64,000 nucleotides of DNA. Origin: Arenibacter latericius DSM 15913. GTDB lineage: Bacteria > Bacteroidota > Bacteroidia > Flavobacteriales > Flavobacteriaceae. Position 1 is the first letter of the stretch, and each line of letters begins with the position of its first letter. Below, in pieces: positions 1 through 7,969 of this stretch. The stretch spans positions 1-64,000 of the forward strand of contig NZ_AUKX01000021.1 in the NCBI RefSeq assembly GCF_000424985.1, read 5' to 3'. The notes beneath the pieces are model-generated. The model saw only the letters and a program-made list of their open reading frames with translations, ran no database searches and was not told where the DNA came from. The position numbers and the translations under genes are program-made.

Positions 1-1
1 T

Positions 2-289
2 GGATTAACGCCTATAATTAGACAAAGTGGTAGCAGTGTAAAAGGGCGCCCTCGCATAAGTAAAATGGGCAATCAAAAACTTCGTGATTTATTATTTATG
101 TGCAGTTTTAATGCCTGTAAATATAATAAGGCTTGTAGAGATATTTATGAGCGACTTGTGGCCAAAGGAAAGAGCAAAAAACTAGCGTTAATAGCGGTGT
201 GTAATAAACTATTGAAACAGGCCTTTGCTATTGCAAAATCAGGGTTAATATATGAAGATACTTACAGAAGTACTTTAGTGAAAAGTTAA
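2..289 (+). CDS. IS110-family transposase, C-terminal part (cut by window edge)
   Basis: The frame is open from the first bases of the window and ends at TAA 287-289, so only the last ~95 residues are present. They carry the transposase_20 (IS116/IS110/IS902) hallmarks: a G-R-P-R-I-S-K-M-G stretch near residues 16-24, then LRDLLFMCSF, and ACKYNKACRDIYERL followed by KGKSKKLALIAVCNKLLKQ. In this family the C-terminal part holds a conserved Ser and works with an N-terminal RuvC-like domain in recombination guided by an element-encoded bridge RNA. The N-terminal domain and left end lie outside the window, so whether the element is intact cannot be judged. Family assignment is confident. Confidence 0.85.
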   Translation, partial: GLTPIIRQSGSSVKGRPRISKMGNQKLRDLLFMCSFNACKYNKACRDIYERLVAKGKSKKLALIAVCNKLLKQAFAIAKSGLIYEDTYRSTLVKS

Positions 290-335
290 TGCTTTTTTAC
301 TTGTTTTTTACCACAGTACTTTGGTGTGAGAGGAC

Positions 336-358
336 AGCTAGGGAAATAATCCCTAGCT
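336..358. repeat. Short perfect inverted repeat downstream of the IS110 transposase
   Basis: AGCTAGGG (336-343) and CCCTAGCT (351-358) form an 8-bp perfect stem with a 7-nt loop, about 47 bp after the transposase stop. There is no T-run after it, so it does not look like a standard terminator. It could be a structured part of the IS non-coding end, part of a bridge RNA, or chance. Confidence 0.3.
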
Positions 359-489
359 TCCTACTCGATTTCCTGATGTTTTTTTGCGCGCTAAGAGACG
401 AAGAAAGAGTCGGATCAAGTCCAATTTTTGGGTATTTGATTATTTATGCAAATAGTTGAGTTGCCCTAAAGAGGTAGATTTTGAATCAA

Positions 490-648
490 TTATTTGATGG
501 TTAATTCCTTTTTGTCAGGCTTACAAATATAATCACCATCACATTCCCTAATCTGCCTTGCTTCAATCAGCTCTATCTTTTTTATAATAATAACAAGATT
601 TAGCATGGTGTCCAATTCAGTTTTTCTTTCTCTTAAAACTGGGTACAT
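490..648 (-). CDS. Small hypothetical protein (52 aa)
   Basis: A minus-strand ATG at 648-646 opens a frame of 52 codons ending at TAA (490-492). The product is charged and looks protein-like: MYPVLRERKTELDTMLNL, then a hydrophobic/lysine stretch, a Cys-containing middle (ECDGDYICKPD) and a lysine-rich end. An AGAGGA sequence lies immediately before the ATG, too close for an ideal ribosome site. No family is recognised. It may be a small gene or the remnant of a larger one, since the surrounding DNA looks decayed. Confidence 0.3.
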   Translation of the reverse strand: MYPVLRERKTELDTMLNLVIIIKKIELIEARQIRECDGDYICKPDKKELTIK

Positions 649-1263
649 TTCCTCTATTTATTTTATCATCATATATTATCAGTACTGCCAACTTTCAGGT
701 TGTTGATTGAAAAAGCATTATTTTTAGTGTGATAGGTGTCAGTAATAGCTCTACTATACCTAAAACACCAAATGTTCATATTGTTGTGAATCATTACCGG
801 GAATTTTTCCTTTTGCGTGATTTCCGAAAGTATATTGATAAGGGAATCGCAATGTTAAGAAAAGGAAATCCCACGTTCTTATAAAGAGTGTATATTAAAA
901 CAAAGTATAAGATTCTATGCATATCCAAATGATTGCCGTAAATTTCTTTGAGAAGAGTGATTGTCGATTCCTGTAAGTGCCTAGAAAATAGGGTGTTAAA
1001 TAAGCCTAGAATGCAAACACGGTCTTTATCTCAGGACTAGGATTTATAGTTGTTACCGAAGGAGCTATTTCTTAAATATAGGGGTACAAAAAAATAAAGA
1101 CTAGGAAGTGGGGTTCGCGTATAGGTATGGATCCCTCTGCCAGTTAGCTATATCTCTTTTAAGGGGCATTGAAAAACCAGAAAACAACCATGCTTTTTAA
1201 TAAGAATTAATGTTGTGTTGGTCGGGTTGATCACATTATAATTAACAACAAAAACCAGTAGCC

Positions 1264-2469
1264 ATGTTACAAAACGTATTATTAGAACGTAAAATATATG
1301 CATCACAAGAACATAAAATGATGCAAGGGATGATTCAAGATTTTATTAAAAACGAGATATCATCTCAAGTGGAATCATGGGAAAAGGAGGGTATGGTAAG
1401 TAGGGATATATGGAAAAGGGCAGGAGAGTTGGGCTTGCTTTGTATAGATATGCCAGATGTATATGGGGGAGCTGGACTCGATTTTAGTTTTAGTGCGTTG
1501 TTTATTGAAGAATTAGCGAAAAAGGGTATTAGCGGACCTGGTTTCTCTTTACACTCCGATATTGTTGCGCCTTACCTCATTAAATGGGGGACAGATGATC
1601 AAAAAAAGAAATATCTACCCCGTATGGCTACCGGAGAATTGATTACTGCAATTGGAATGACAGAGCCTAATTGTGGGTCAGATTTACAAGCTATCCGTAC
1701 AAAAGCGGAAGATAAAGGGGATTATTATCTTGTAAACGGACAAAAGACATTTATAACTAATGGTTATTTATGTGATATGGCCATTGTTGCTGTAAAAACA
1801 AATACTGGTTCTTCCAAGGAAGGCGTTTCCTTATTAATTATGGAAAGTAAATGGGATGGATTTGAAAAAGGGGTGCCTTTCAAAAAAATAGGAATGAAAG
1901 CACAAGATACTTGTGAGCTATTTTTTGATAATGTAAAAGTGCCTAAAGAGAATCTATTGGGAAAAGAAGGTCAAGGTTTCACTATTATGATGACGGAGTT
2001 AGCGCGAGAACGGCTGTCTGTAGCTTTAACGGCAATTGGTGGTGCAGAAGGGGCTATTGAAGACACCATTAGTTATACTTCTACAAGAACCGCTTTTAAG
2101 CAACCAATTGCAGGGTTTCAAAACACCCAGTTTAAACTAGCAGAAGCCGCAGCACAATTACAAATTCATCAAGCCTTTGTAGACCGTTGTACAGAAGATT
2201 TATCTCAGGATAAACTATCTTCAGAAAGTGCTTCTATGGCCAAATTTTCAGCCACAGATATGCATAGTAAAGTGGTGGACGAATGTTTGCAACTATTTGG
2301 TGGTTATGGGTATATGTGGGAATATCCCATAGCAAGAATGTATGCCGATAATCGTGTGGCACGAATTTATGCAGGAACCAATGAAATCATGAAATTAGTG
2401 GTGGCAAGAGGTTTGTTTAAAGAGTTGTTTGCGCAAATGAAAGCCATGCGTCAGCAAAAGAAGAATTAA
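1264..2469 (+). CDS. Acyl-CoA dehydrogenase (long-chain/isovaleryl-type active site)
   Basis: FAD-dependent acyl-CoA dehydrogenase (401 aa, normal length) for the alpha,beta-dehydrogenation step of fatty-acid or branched-chain acyl-CoA oxidation. It passes electrons to ETF and is cytoplasmic. Order: N-terminal helical domain, beta domain with signature 1 (AIGMTEPNCGSDL, ~127-139), the conserved VNGQKTFITNG strand, then a C-terminal helical domain with signature 2 (QLFGGYGYMWEYPIARMY). The position that holds the catalytic Glu in short/medium-chain enzymes (YEGT) is YAGTNEIM here. As in LCAD and isovaleryl-CoA dehydrogenase, the base should come from helix G, where Glu262 and Glu266 are candidates. 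Exact substrate is not determined. It appears to be a single-gene unit; the ATG at 1264 has no clear Shine-Dalgarno site, as is usual in this phylum. Confidence 0.9.
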   Translation: MLQNVLLERKIYASQEHKMMQGMIQDFIKNEISSQVESWEKEGMVSRDIWKRAGELGLLCIDMPDVYGGAGLDFSFSALFIEELAKKGISGPGFSLHSDIVAPYLIKWGTDDQKKKYLPRMATGELITAIGMTEPNCGSDLQAIRTKAEDKGDYYLVNGQKTFITNGYLCDMAIVAVKTNTGSSKEGVSLLIMESKWDGFEKGVPFKKIGMKAQDTCELFFDNVKVPKENLLGKEGQGFTIMMTELARERLSVALTAIGGAEGAIEDTISYTSTRTAFKQPIAGFQNTQFKLAEAAAQLQIHQAFVDRCTEDLSQDKLSSESASMAKFSATDMHSKVVDECLQLFGGYGYMWEYPIARMYADNRVARIYAGTNEIMKLVVARGLFKELFAQMKAMRQQKKN

Positions 2470-2524
2470 TGAAACAATGGAGTTTTATATTAGATTATAA
2501 TCACTGTAGATGGTGTATAAAGCG

Positions 2525-2647
2525 TCAACCGCCCTTATTCAAATACACTATTAACTTCTTTTCAACTTCAGAAAGATTTGTCGCTTTAACTTTATAGCCG
2601 TTTTGTTTAATTGGGAAAGGGAAAACCTCACTAAACCTTATCGTCAT
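2525..2647 (-). CDS. Small hypothetical protein (40 aa), possibly coupled to the racemase-like gene
   Basis: A 41-codon minus-strand frame starts with ATG at 2647-2645, only 3 nt after the stop of the MurI-like gene at 2651, and ends with TGA at 2525-2527. The product begins MTIRFSEVFPFPIKQNGYKV and continues with a lysine/glutamate-rich helix-like end. No family is recognised. The very short gap would permit translational coupling. It could instead be a remnant of a longer C-terminal extension of the upstream gene. Confidence 0.35.
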   Translation of the reverse strand: MTIRFSEVFPFPIKQNGYKVKATNLSEVEKKLIVYLNKGG

Positions 2648-2650
2648 TTA

Positions 2651-4165
2651 TTATTTCCTGATTTTTGTGCTGTTCTCGTTAAAGCTTTTAATAAGACTGT
2701 AGGTAAATGGTAATTGATTCTCTAATCTTAATAGGATGTCTTTTGATATCGTCTTATTGCTAAAAGGGACTACTTTAATATACTCTTGAATTTCATCTAC
2801 ATTTCTCCCGTACTTATAGTTATACGTAAAATCGCCATTTTTATCTAATTCTATATCAGGGTTTGTTACGTTAGGCACGCTAATAAAGAATTCACTTTCA
2901 TAAATACTACCATTCTCCACAAAGAGGTTAGCTTCTTTTAAGTGTTCAAAAAGTTCCTTAGCGGTATTTTCTGCAGGGTCAATTAAAGTAATTTCTTTTT
3001 GCATAAAAGGCTGGTACCGGTAGGAACCATCTTTGTTCTTATAATGGTAAAGTTCATCTAAAACATCTTTTATTTCCTTTATTAGATAGGGATAATGTGT
3101 GCAGCCTAAAATGATGGACTTTAACGGTGCTTTTACTTGTGCGATTCTTATTTTTTCGAGTAAGGAAACAAGATGGAAACGCACATAATTTTCTGCATCA
3201 TTAATTTGTAGTACTTGGCAGTCGTCCCTGTTCTCGGTATCACAGAGCATTTTGTTATTGGTGAAATCAAAATTGTAAATGTCCAAAAGTGTTTTATCTA
3301 TCTTATTATTGCCATTTATGCTTGGGCCTTTATAGTTGTCTCTTGGTGTGCTCAGGCTAGTATCAAAATAGGCCGTATCTTCATCTACCGCTTCGGCAAT
3401 CCCTAGGCCTCCTTGTTGAAACACTTGTATATTGCCACTGTAACCTAGTATGTTTAATTGCTCATTAAGTGTGTTTACGTATCCTTTAGAGGTAACCGTT
3501 CCTACGGTGGCCATTACAGCAATTGTAGCATCCTCCTCTTTTGATAAATTATCTAAAGCACCCCTAACTCCCGCGTCTATAACACCAATAACTTTAATAT
3601 CTAGATTAGCTTCCTTAATAAATTCTTCAATACTCTCTTTTCCGTAAGCAGTTGCGGTGTTACAAGCGATTACTAATGCTTTTATAGGTGATTTGTTTAT
3701 TTCTGGATGAAGGGAGGTGCGGGAAGTGTAATACTTATTCCCAAGGATAAACTGAACATCTTTTATAATGTGTTCTCGCAATAAACCATCTTTGTTCTCG
3801 GCTGAATAATTTCCGTAGGGCATATTAGCTTGGTCTGCCAAATAAATAAAACGCTCCTTTTTAAAATCTATAACCCCATCCTTACCTGGGTTCATAGTAT
3901 TATTGTTGTGTTTATCGTAATTAACAATAGCATCTAAAACGGTAAGTCCTCCAATTCCTGAATCGAATATGCCGATGGGAAGTGAGCGGTCCCCGGCCGG
4001 GTAGTCTTTGGAGTCTAAATAATAAAAACTTTCTTGGTTGTTTAATATCGAGTCAATTATCACTTTTTGACCGTAGCTGCTTGTATAGAGAAAAACTAAA
4101 AAAGCAAATGTAATTTTTCTTTTTATTATAATTTCTGCAGGTAAATTAACATTGAAACCATTCAT
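2651..4165 (-). CDS. Exported glutamate/aspartate racemase-like protein with an internal insertion
   Basis: The core matches the MurI family, cofactor-independent racemases that interconvert L- and D-glutamate. Visible motifs: GIFDSGIGGLTV, NMPYG, first catalytic Cys in VIACNTAT (Cys168) and second in ILGCTHYPYL (Cys355). Two features are unusual. The N-terminus (KRK followed by FAFLVFLYTSSYGQ, ending near residue 33) looks like a cleavable signal peptide, so the enzyme should act in the periplasm. The protein is 504 residues against ~260-290 for cytosolic MurI; the catalytic cysteines are 187 residues apart rather than ~110, with the extra segment around residues 240-320, and there is an extra C-terminal region. 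Both cysteines being kept suggests activity. Substrate is unknown; a periplasmic D-amino-acid role is inference. Not the housekeeping murI. Confidence 0.75.
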   Translation of the reverse strand: MNGFNVNLPAEIIIKRKITFAFLVFLYTSSYGQKVIIDSILNNQESFYYLDSKDYPAGDRSLPIGIFDSGIGGLTVLDAIVNYDKHNNNTMNPGKDGVIDFKKERFIYLADQANMPYGNYSAENKDGLLREHIIKDVQFILGNKYYTSRTSLHPEINKSPIKALVIACNTATAYGKESIEEFIKEANLDIKVIGVIDAGVRGALDNLSKEEDATIAVMATVGTVTSKGYVNTLNEQLNILGYSGNIQVFQQGGLGIAEAVDEDTAYFDTSLSTPRDNYKGPSINGNNKIDKTLLDIYNFDFTNNKMLCDTENRDDCQVLQINDAENYVRFHLVSLLEKIRIAQVKAPLKSIILGCTHYPYLIKEIKDVLDELYHYKNKDGSYRYQPFMQKEITLIDPAENTAKELFEHLKEANLFVENGSIYESEFFISVPNVTNPDIELDKNGDFTYNYKYGRNVDEIQEYIKVVPFSNKTISKDILLRLENQLPFTYSLIKSFNENSTKIRK

Positions 4166-4355
4166 AATGAGTTGACTATATGTAGTGTGAATATAGTGAT
4201 AATTTACCAGAGCTATTTTTTAATATTATATAATTAAGAAAAGAACAACCTAAATTTTACTTCCGTATAGAATAGGGAAGTGGATCAATGTGTTTTATGG
4301 AATATTATAGCTTTTTGCTAAACTTTTTTAAGGAAAAAGAAGGGGTTGATTGCAA

Positions 4356-4460
4356 TTAATCATTCTTTTTGGAAAAAAACATTTCATGAAGAATAAATAA
4401 TATAATTCCACCTGCAAAAATAAGATTCAAAAACAAAATAAAATAGGTAATCTGTGACAT
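4356..4460 (-). CDS. Small membrane protein (34 aa), hypothetical
   Basis: A 35-codon minus-strand frame (ATG 4460-4458, stop TAA 4356-4358) encodes one strongly hydrophobic helix, from about YFILFLNLIFAGGIILFIL, followed by a short basic tail ending KKND. The topology (hydrophobic span, then positive residues) is plausible for a single-pass inner-membrane peptide. No family is recognised and no clear promoter or ribosome site was found. It is separated from both neighbours, so it would be its own transcript. Moderate to low confidence because of its size. Confidence 0.4.
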   Translation of the reverse strand: MSQITYFILFLNLIFAGGIILFILHEMFFSKKND

Positions 4461-4837
4461 GCTGTCTTGATTTAAGATGAATGGACAAATTTTATAAAAC
4501 AACCAATTGCAATTTTTATGCCATTAACTATTAATATTGCTTAATTGTGAGAAAAATGCAGAAATCACTCCTGTTCAACGGAGATTCTTTAACTGTTTCC
4601 TTTATTTTTTAAAATAAACATAGAGAGGATGTCTGGTTATTAATAGTTAAAATGTATAAGTGGTAAGCTTTCATTTATGATTGGTGTTTTGCTATTAGGA
4701 AATTGATCAAAATCCAGAAATTACTTTGGTTATCTTTGGGAGTGTAATGCTATGTATTACATTTTGTAGGCTGATATTGAGAAATAAAAAACGGTATTTA
4801 TTTTTGCCTTAAAACAACTAAAATATTATAGATTGTA

Positions 4838-4845
4838 TATTTTTG
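4838..4845 (+). promoter_or_regulatory. Promoter -7 box (TATTTTTG) for the sulfatase
   Basis: Exact match to the Bacteroidota -7 consensus TAnnTTTG. It overlaps an upstream in-frame TTG (4843), which rules that TTG out as the start and supports ATG 4909. No TTG at the preferred 17-23 bp distance upstream is evident. A second exact box (TATCTTTG) lies at 4731-4738. Confidence 0.5.
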
Positions 4846-4908
4846 AGAATTAACATTTTCGGGCAGTTAAATATTAGCGGCCTTTATTTATTTAAACTTG
4901 TTTGTATT

Positions 4909-6387
4909 ATGCATGTAATTTATCGTTTAGGGCTTTTAATGCTCAGTTGTTTCTGCATTGTTTCTTGTAAAACCAACGGGAAATCATCTTCATCTAATGT
5001 TGAAGATGTCGATCAAGATTTGTCAGCATCAAAAGGAAAGCCTAATATTATTTATATCCTGGCTGATGATTTAGGTTATGGAGACCTTAGTGTTATGGGG
5101 CAAGAGAAATTTACTACTCCTAATATAGATAAGTTGGCAGCGAAAGGTATGTTGTTTACACAGCATTATTCTGGTAGTACGGTTTGTGCGCCTTCTAGAT
5201 CAGCATTAATGACAGGTATGCATACTGGGCATACTGTAGTGAGGGGGAATTATGAAATTCAGCCAGAGGGGCAATATCCTATACCCGATGAAACTTATAC
5301 GATTGCCGAATTTCTCAAAGAAGCAGGGTATACAACTGGAGCGTTTGGGAAGTGGGGACTTGGGTACCCAGGGTCTGAAGGAGATCCTAATTTTCAAGGT
5401 TTTGATACCTTCTATGGTTTTAACTGTCAGAGAATTGGTCATAATTATTATCCCTACCATTTGTGGTCTAATCAAGACTCTATAGTGTTGCCAGGTAATT
5501 CGGGACAGAATAGAGGGGACTATGCTCCTAGTCTTATCCATGAGAAGACGCTTCAATTTATAGAAGAGAATAAGGATAGACCTTTCTTTGCATATGTTCC
5601 TACTATTATTCCGCATGCTGAATTGGTGGTTCCAGATGAGATTCACAAACAGTACAGTGGTAAATTTGAACCCGAAAAGCCTTATAAGGGGGTAGATAGT
5701 GGTCCTAGTTATAAAAATGGGGGTTACGCTTCTCAGCCAGAACCGCACGCTGCATTTGTTGGCATGGTTCGTCTATTAGATAAGCATGTGGGTGAGATTG
5801 TTGAAAAGGTAGAAGAACTTGGAATTGCAGACAATACCATTATTATATTTACTTCGGACAATGGTCCACACAAAGAGGGTGGTGCAGACCCTGATTATTT
5901 TAATAGTAATGGAAACCTTAAAGGGTATAAGCGCGATCTGTACGAAGGTGGTATCCGTGTGCCAATGGTAATAAAATGGCCAAATGTTATAAAAGAGGGG
6001 GTTGAAACAGCTCATGTTTCTGCATTTTGGGATGTTTTTCCAACTTTAGTAGACCTTTTAGGGGGAGATAAAATAGAAGATTTAGACGGAGTTTCGTTTT
6101 TGCCTACGCTACTTGGGGAAGAGGCAAAACAGAAAGAACATAAATATTTGTATTGGGAGTTTCATGAACTTGGAGGAAGACAGGCTGTTAGAATGGGGGA
6201 TTGGAAAGGAGTAAAATATAATGTGTTGAGAAACCCTGAGGCAAAAATTGAATTATATAATTTAGCCAATGATATAGGGGAGGAGCATAATATTGCAGAA
6301 GATCATCCCGAGATTGTTGCGGAGATGGAAAAAATACTAAAAGAGGCTAGAACACCCTCAGAAGTCTTTACTTTTGGGAAATCTTAA
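4909..6387 (+). CDS. Lipoprotein sulfatase (formylglycine-dependent, S1 type)
   Basis: Hydrolyses sulfate esters, probably on a sulfated polysaccharide or its fragments. 492 residues. The N-terminus MHVIYRLGLLMLSCFCIVSC ends in a lipobox with Cys20, so the protein is membrane-anchored. The sulfatase core starts at IIYILADDLGYGDL (metal-binding Asp pair). The CxPxR motif is VCAPSRSALMTG with Cys93, the residue oxidised to formylglycine by a separate maturase. Further metal/active-site segments are FGKWGLG and FTSDNGPHKEGG. ATG 4909 is chosen because a -7 box overlaps the longer TTG start. It stands alone, with a strong terminator after it and no carbohydrate-active enzyme or SusCD pair next to it. 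Substrate cannot be told. GldJ nearby has a sulfatase-modifying-factor-like fold but is not expected to mature it. Confidence 0.9.
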   Translation: MHVIYRLGLLMLSCFCIVSCKTNGKSSSSNVEDVDQDLSASKGKPNIIYILADDLGYGDLSVMGQEKFTTPNIDKLAAKGMLFTQHYSGSTVCAPSRSALMTGMHTGHTVVRGNYEIQPEGQYPIPDETYTIAEFLKEAGYTTGAFGKWGLGYPGSEGDPNFQGFDTFYGFNCQRIGHNYYPYHLWSNQDSIVLPGNSGQNRGDYAPSLIHEKTLQFIEENKDRPFFAYVPTIIPHAELVVPDEIHKQYSGKFEPEKPYKGVDSGPSYKNGGYASQPEPHAAFVGMVRLLDKHVGEIVEKVEELGIADNTIIIFTSDNGPHKEGGADPDYFNSNGNLKGYKRDLYEGGIRVPMVIKWPNVIKEGVETAHVSAFWDVFPTLVDLLGGDKIEDLDGVSFLPTLLGEEAKQKEHKYLYWEFHELGGRQAVRMGDWKGVKYNVLRNPEAKIELYNLANDIGEEHNIAEDHPEIVAEMEKILKEARTPSEVFTFGKS

Positions 6388-6392
6388 TATAG

Positions 6393-6434
6393 AAAAGGCA
6401 TGTATTTAAAGCTCGCTGTAAATACATGCCTTTT
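6393..6434 (+). terminator. Strong hairpin after the sulfatase
   Basis: A 16-bp perfect stem, AAAAGGCATGTATTTA (6393-6408) with its complement at 6419-6434, and a 10-nt loop. It starts 6 bp after the sulfatase stop. The right arm ends in TTTT. Confidence 0.8.
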
Positions 6435-6522
6435 ATAAAACTTCTTCATAATTTTTTTGGACTCTTATTTTAAATTGATGTAAGTTTGTCCTGTAATTTA
6501 TTCACCTCTTTTAAGGTGAAAT

Positions 6523-6597
6523 GGGGTATTAGCTCAGTTGGTTTAGAGCGCTGCCTTGACAGGGCAGAGGTCACTGGTTCGAATCCAGTATGTCCCA
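6523..6597 (+). tRNA. tRNA-Val (anticodon GAC)
   Basis: The full cloverleaf can be drawn. Acceptor stem GGGGTAT pairs with ATGTCCC (two G-T pairs) and the discriminator is A6597. The D-arm contains AGCTCAGTTGGTTTAGAGC. The anticodon stem CTGCC/GGCAG closes loop TTGACAG with anticodon GAC at 6558-6560. The T-arm is ACTGG-TTCGAAT-CCAGT. CCA is not encoded. It lies between the sulfatase terminator and the convergent murF gene. Confidence 0.93.
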
Positions 6598-6626
6598 CAA
6601 AACAAAGAGTTCCGTTTAGGTGATTC

Positions 6627-7904
6627 TTAGAAGAAGTCTACCAGTCTTTCCAAAGCCATTCCTCTAGATCCCTTTATTAAAATAGTAGCATCCTTAGTGT
6701 GGATATTTTTTATATCCTGCTCTAGCCCATTAAATGTTGCGTACTTGAGGAAATCGGTATTTGTCTTGTAAAAGTTTTCTCCTATTAGTATTACTTCATC
6801 AAAACCCATTTTACTAGCTAGATCTGCAATATCTTGGTGTTCTTTTTCTGCAGAAGCACCTAATTCGAACATATCACCCAAAAATGCAATTTTTTTATCG
6901 GCCTTCAATTCTCTGAAGTTTTCCAAAGCTGCTCTCATACTTGTAGGGTTTGCATTATACGCGTCTAGGATAATCTTAGAATTGTTTTTATCTATGATTT
7001 GTGACCGGTTGTTATTAGGAATGTAGTTCTCAATTGCCTCTTTAATGACTAATGTAGGTACATTAAAATAATTCCCAATCGTTACCGCAGCACTGCAATT
7101 GGTAAAGTTGTAGCTGCCTACTAGCTTGCTTTCTATTTGGACTTCTTGGAATTTTATAGTCACATAAGGATTGGCGCCTAGAAATTTTAAGGATAAATGT
7201 GATTGTTGTTGGTGACTAAACCCTAATTTATTTTTAATTGCAACAAGTTTGCTTACTTGCTTTGGATCGTCGGCATTAAAAAAGATAAATTTATTATTTG
7301 CTATAAGAAAGTCGTATAGTTCGCTTTTCGCTTTTATAACTCCCTCTTCGCTTCCAAATCCTTCTAAATGAGCCTTTCCAAAATTGGTGATATATCCATA
7401 ATCTGGTAAGGCTAATTCGCATAGGAAAGCGATTTCTTTAGGGTGGTTTGCCCCCATTTCCACAATGGCAAATTCCGTGTCGGGAGTTATAGAAAGTAGG
7501 GTAAGGGGGACTCCAATGTGGTTGTTGAAGTTACCTTTGGTAGCAATTGTTCGATATTTTTTTGAAAGGACAGCAGTGACAAGTTCCTTTGTTGTTGTTT
7601 TTCCGTTGCTACCAGTAAGCCCTATTATTTTTGCTTTGCAGTATAGCCTATGGTATTTGGCTAGCTGTTGTAGGGTTTCTAATACATTATTAACTAGTAT
7701 GACGGATTCTTCGGTATTCTCTAATTTTTGATCGTCTACAATTACATGTGACGCTCCTTTTTTTAAAGCCTCTAGTGCATAGTTGTTGCCGTCAAAATTA
7801 TCGCCCTTTAGCGCGAAGAATAGACAGTTTTCTGTAATTTTTCTGGTGTCCGTGCAAATAACGGGAAACCTTAAAAACACTGAGTGTAGTTGTGCTATTG
7901 TCAT
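6627..7904 (-). CDS. murF: UDP-N-acetylmuramoyl-tripeptide--D-alanyl-D-alanine ligase
   Basis: Adds D-Ala-D-Ala to the UDP-MurNAc tripeptide, the last cytoplasmic step of peptidoglycan precursor synthesis. 425 aa, slightly short for the family, as often in Bacteroidota. The N-terminal substrate domain has TDTRKI and FALKGDNFDGNNYA. The ATPase domain has the Mur-ligase P-loop GLTGSNGKTTTKEL and the NFNNHIGVPLTLL segment typical of MurF. A C-terminal ligand domain follows, with DAYNANPTSM and FLGDMFELG. It lies downstream of gldJ in the same direction, with a hairpin between them, so it may have some independent expression. Second gene of this ligase superfamily in the window (see mpl). Confidence 0.95.
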   Translation of the reverse strand: MTIAQLHSVFLRFPVICTDTRKITENCLFFALKGDNFDGNNYALEALKKGASHVIVDDQKLENTEESVILVNNVLETLQQLAKYHRLYCKAKIIGLTGSNGKTTTKELVTAVLSKKYRTIATKGNFNNHIGVPLTLLSITPDTEFAIVEMGANHPKEIAFLCELALPDYGYITNFGKAHLEGFGSEEGVIKAKSELYDFLIANNKFIFFNADDPKQVSKLVAIKNKLGFSHQQQSHLSLKFLGANPYVTIKFQEVQIESKLVGSYNFTNCSAAVTIGNYFNVPTLVIKEAIENYIPNNNRSQIIDKNNSKIILDAYNANPTSMRAALENFRELKADKKIAFLGDMFELGASAEKEHQDIADLASKMGFDEVILIGENFYKTNTDFLKYATFNGLEQDIKNIHTKDATILIKGSRGMALERLVDFF

Positions 7905-7920
7905 AGGTCGAAGATAAAAT

Positions 7921-7943
7921 AAGCCCTTTTAAGAAAAGGGCTT
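7921..7943. terminator. Hairpin between gldJ and murF
   Basis: AAGCCCTTTT (7921-7930) pairs with AAAAGGGCTT (7934-7943) across a 3-nt loop. T-rich sequence follows the minus-strand side weakly and the plus-strand side strongly. It may terminate or attenuate gldJ transcription before murF. Confidence 0.6.
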
Positions 7944-7969
7944 TTTTTATAATAATTTTCAGTGAAAAG

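Larger units (their letters stand above)
290..1263. other. Gene-poor ~970 bp region, probable accessory debris
   Basis: No convincing long gene was found. The region holds the IS110 right flank, a 52-residue minus-strand frame (490-648, listed separately) and a plus-strand frame open from 711 to 884. The latter reads as an ordinary peptide with FFLLRDFRKYIDKG and ends at TAA 882-884, but has no clear start. These fragments suggest decayed accessory genes between the insertion sequence and the core gene at 1264. The upstream control region of that gene must lie in the last ~150 bp, but no exact TAnnTTTG box was found there. Confidence 0.4.

Noticed and set aside
711-884. Plus-strand 57-codon open stretch ending NPTFL, possibly part of an RteC-like gene
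   Set aside because: No start codon with a plausible initiation region, and the resemblance to RteC is too vague to claim; kept only as part of the debris region.
5206-5748. A 180-codon open frame on the minus strand inside the sulfatase gene
   Set aside because: It lies fully antisense to a gene with clear catalytic motifs, and its translation has no domain or plausible signal; a shadow of codon use in the real gene.
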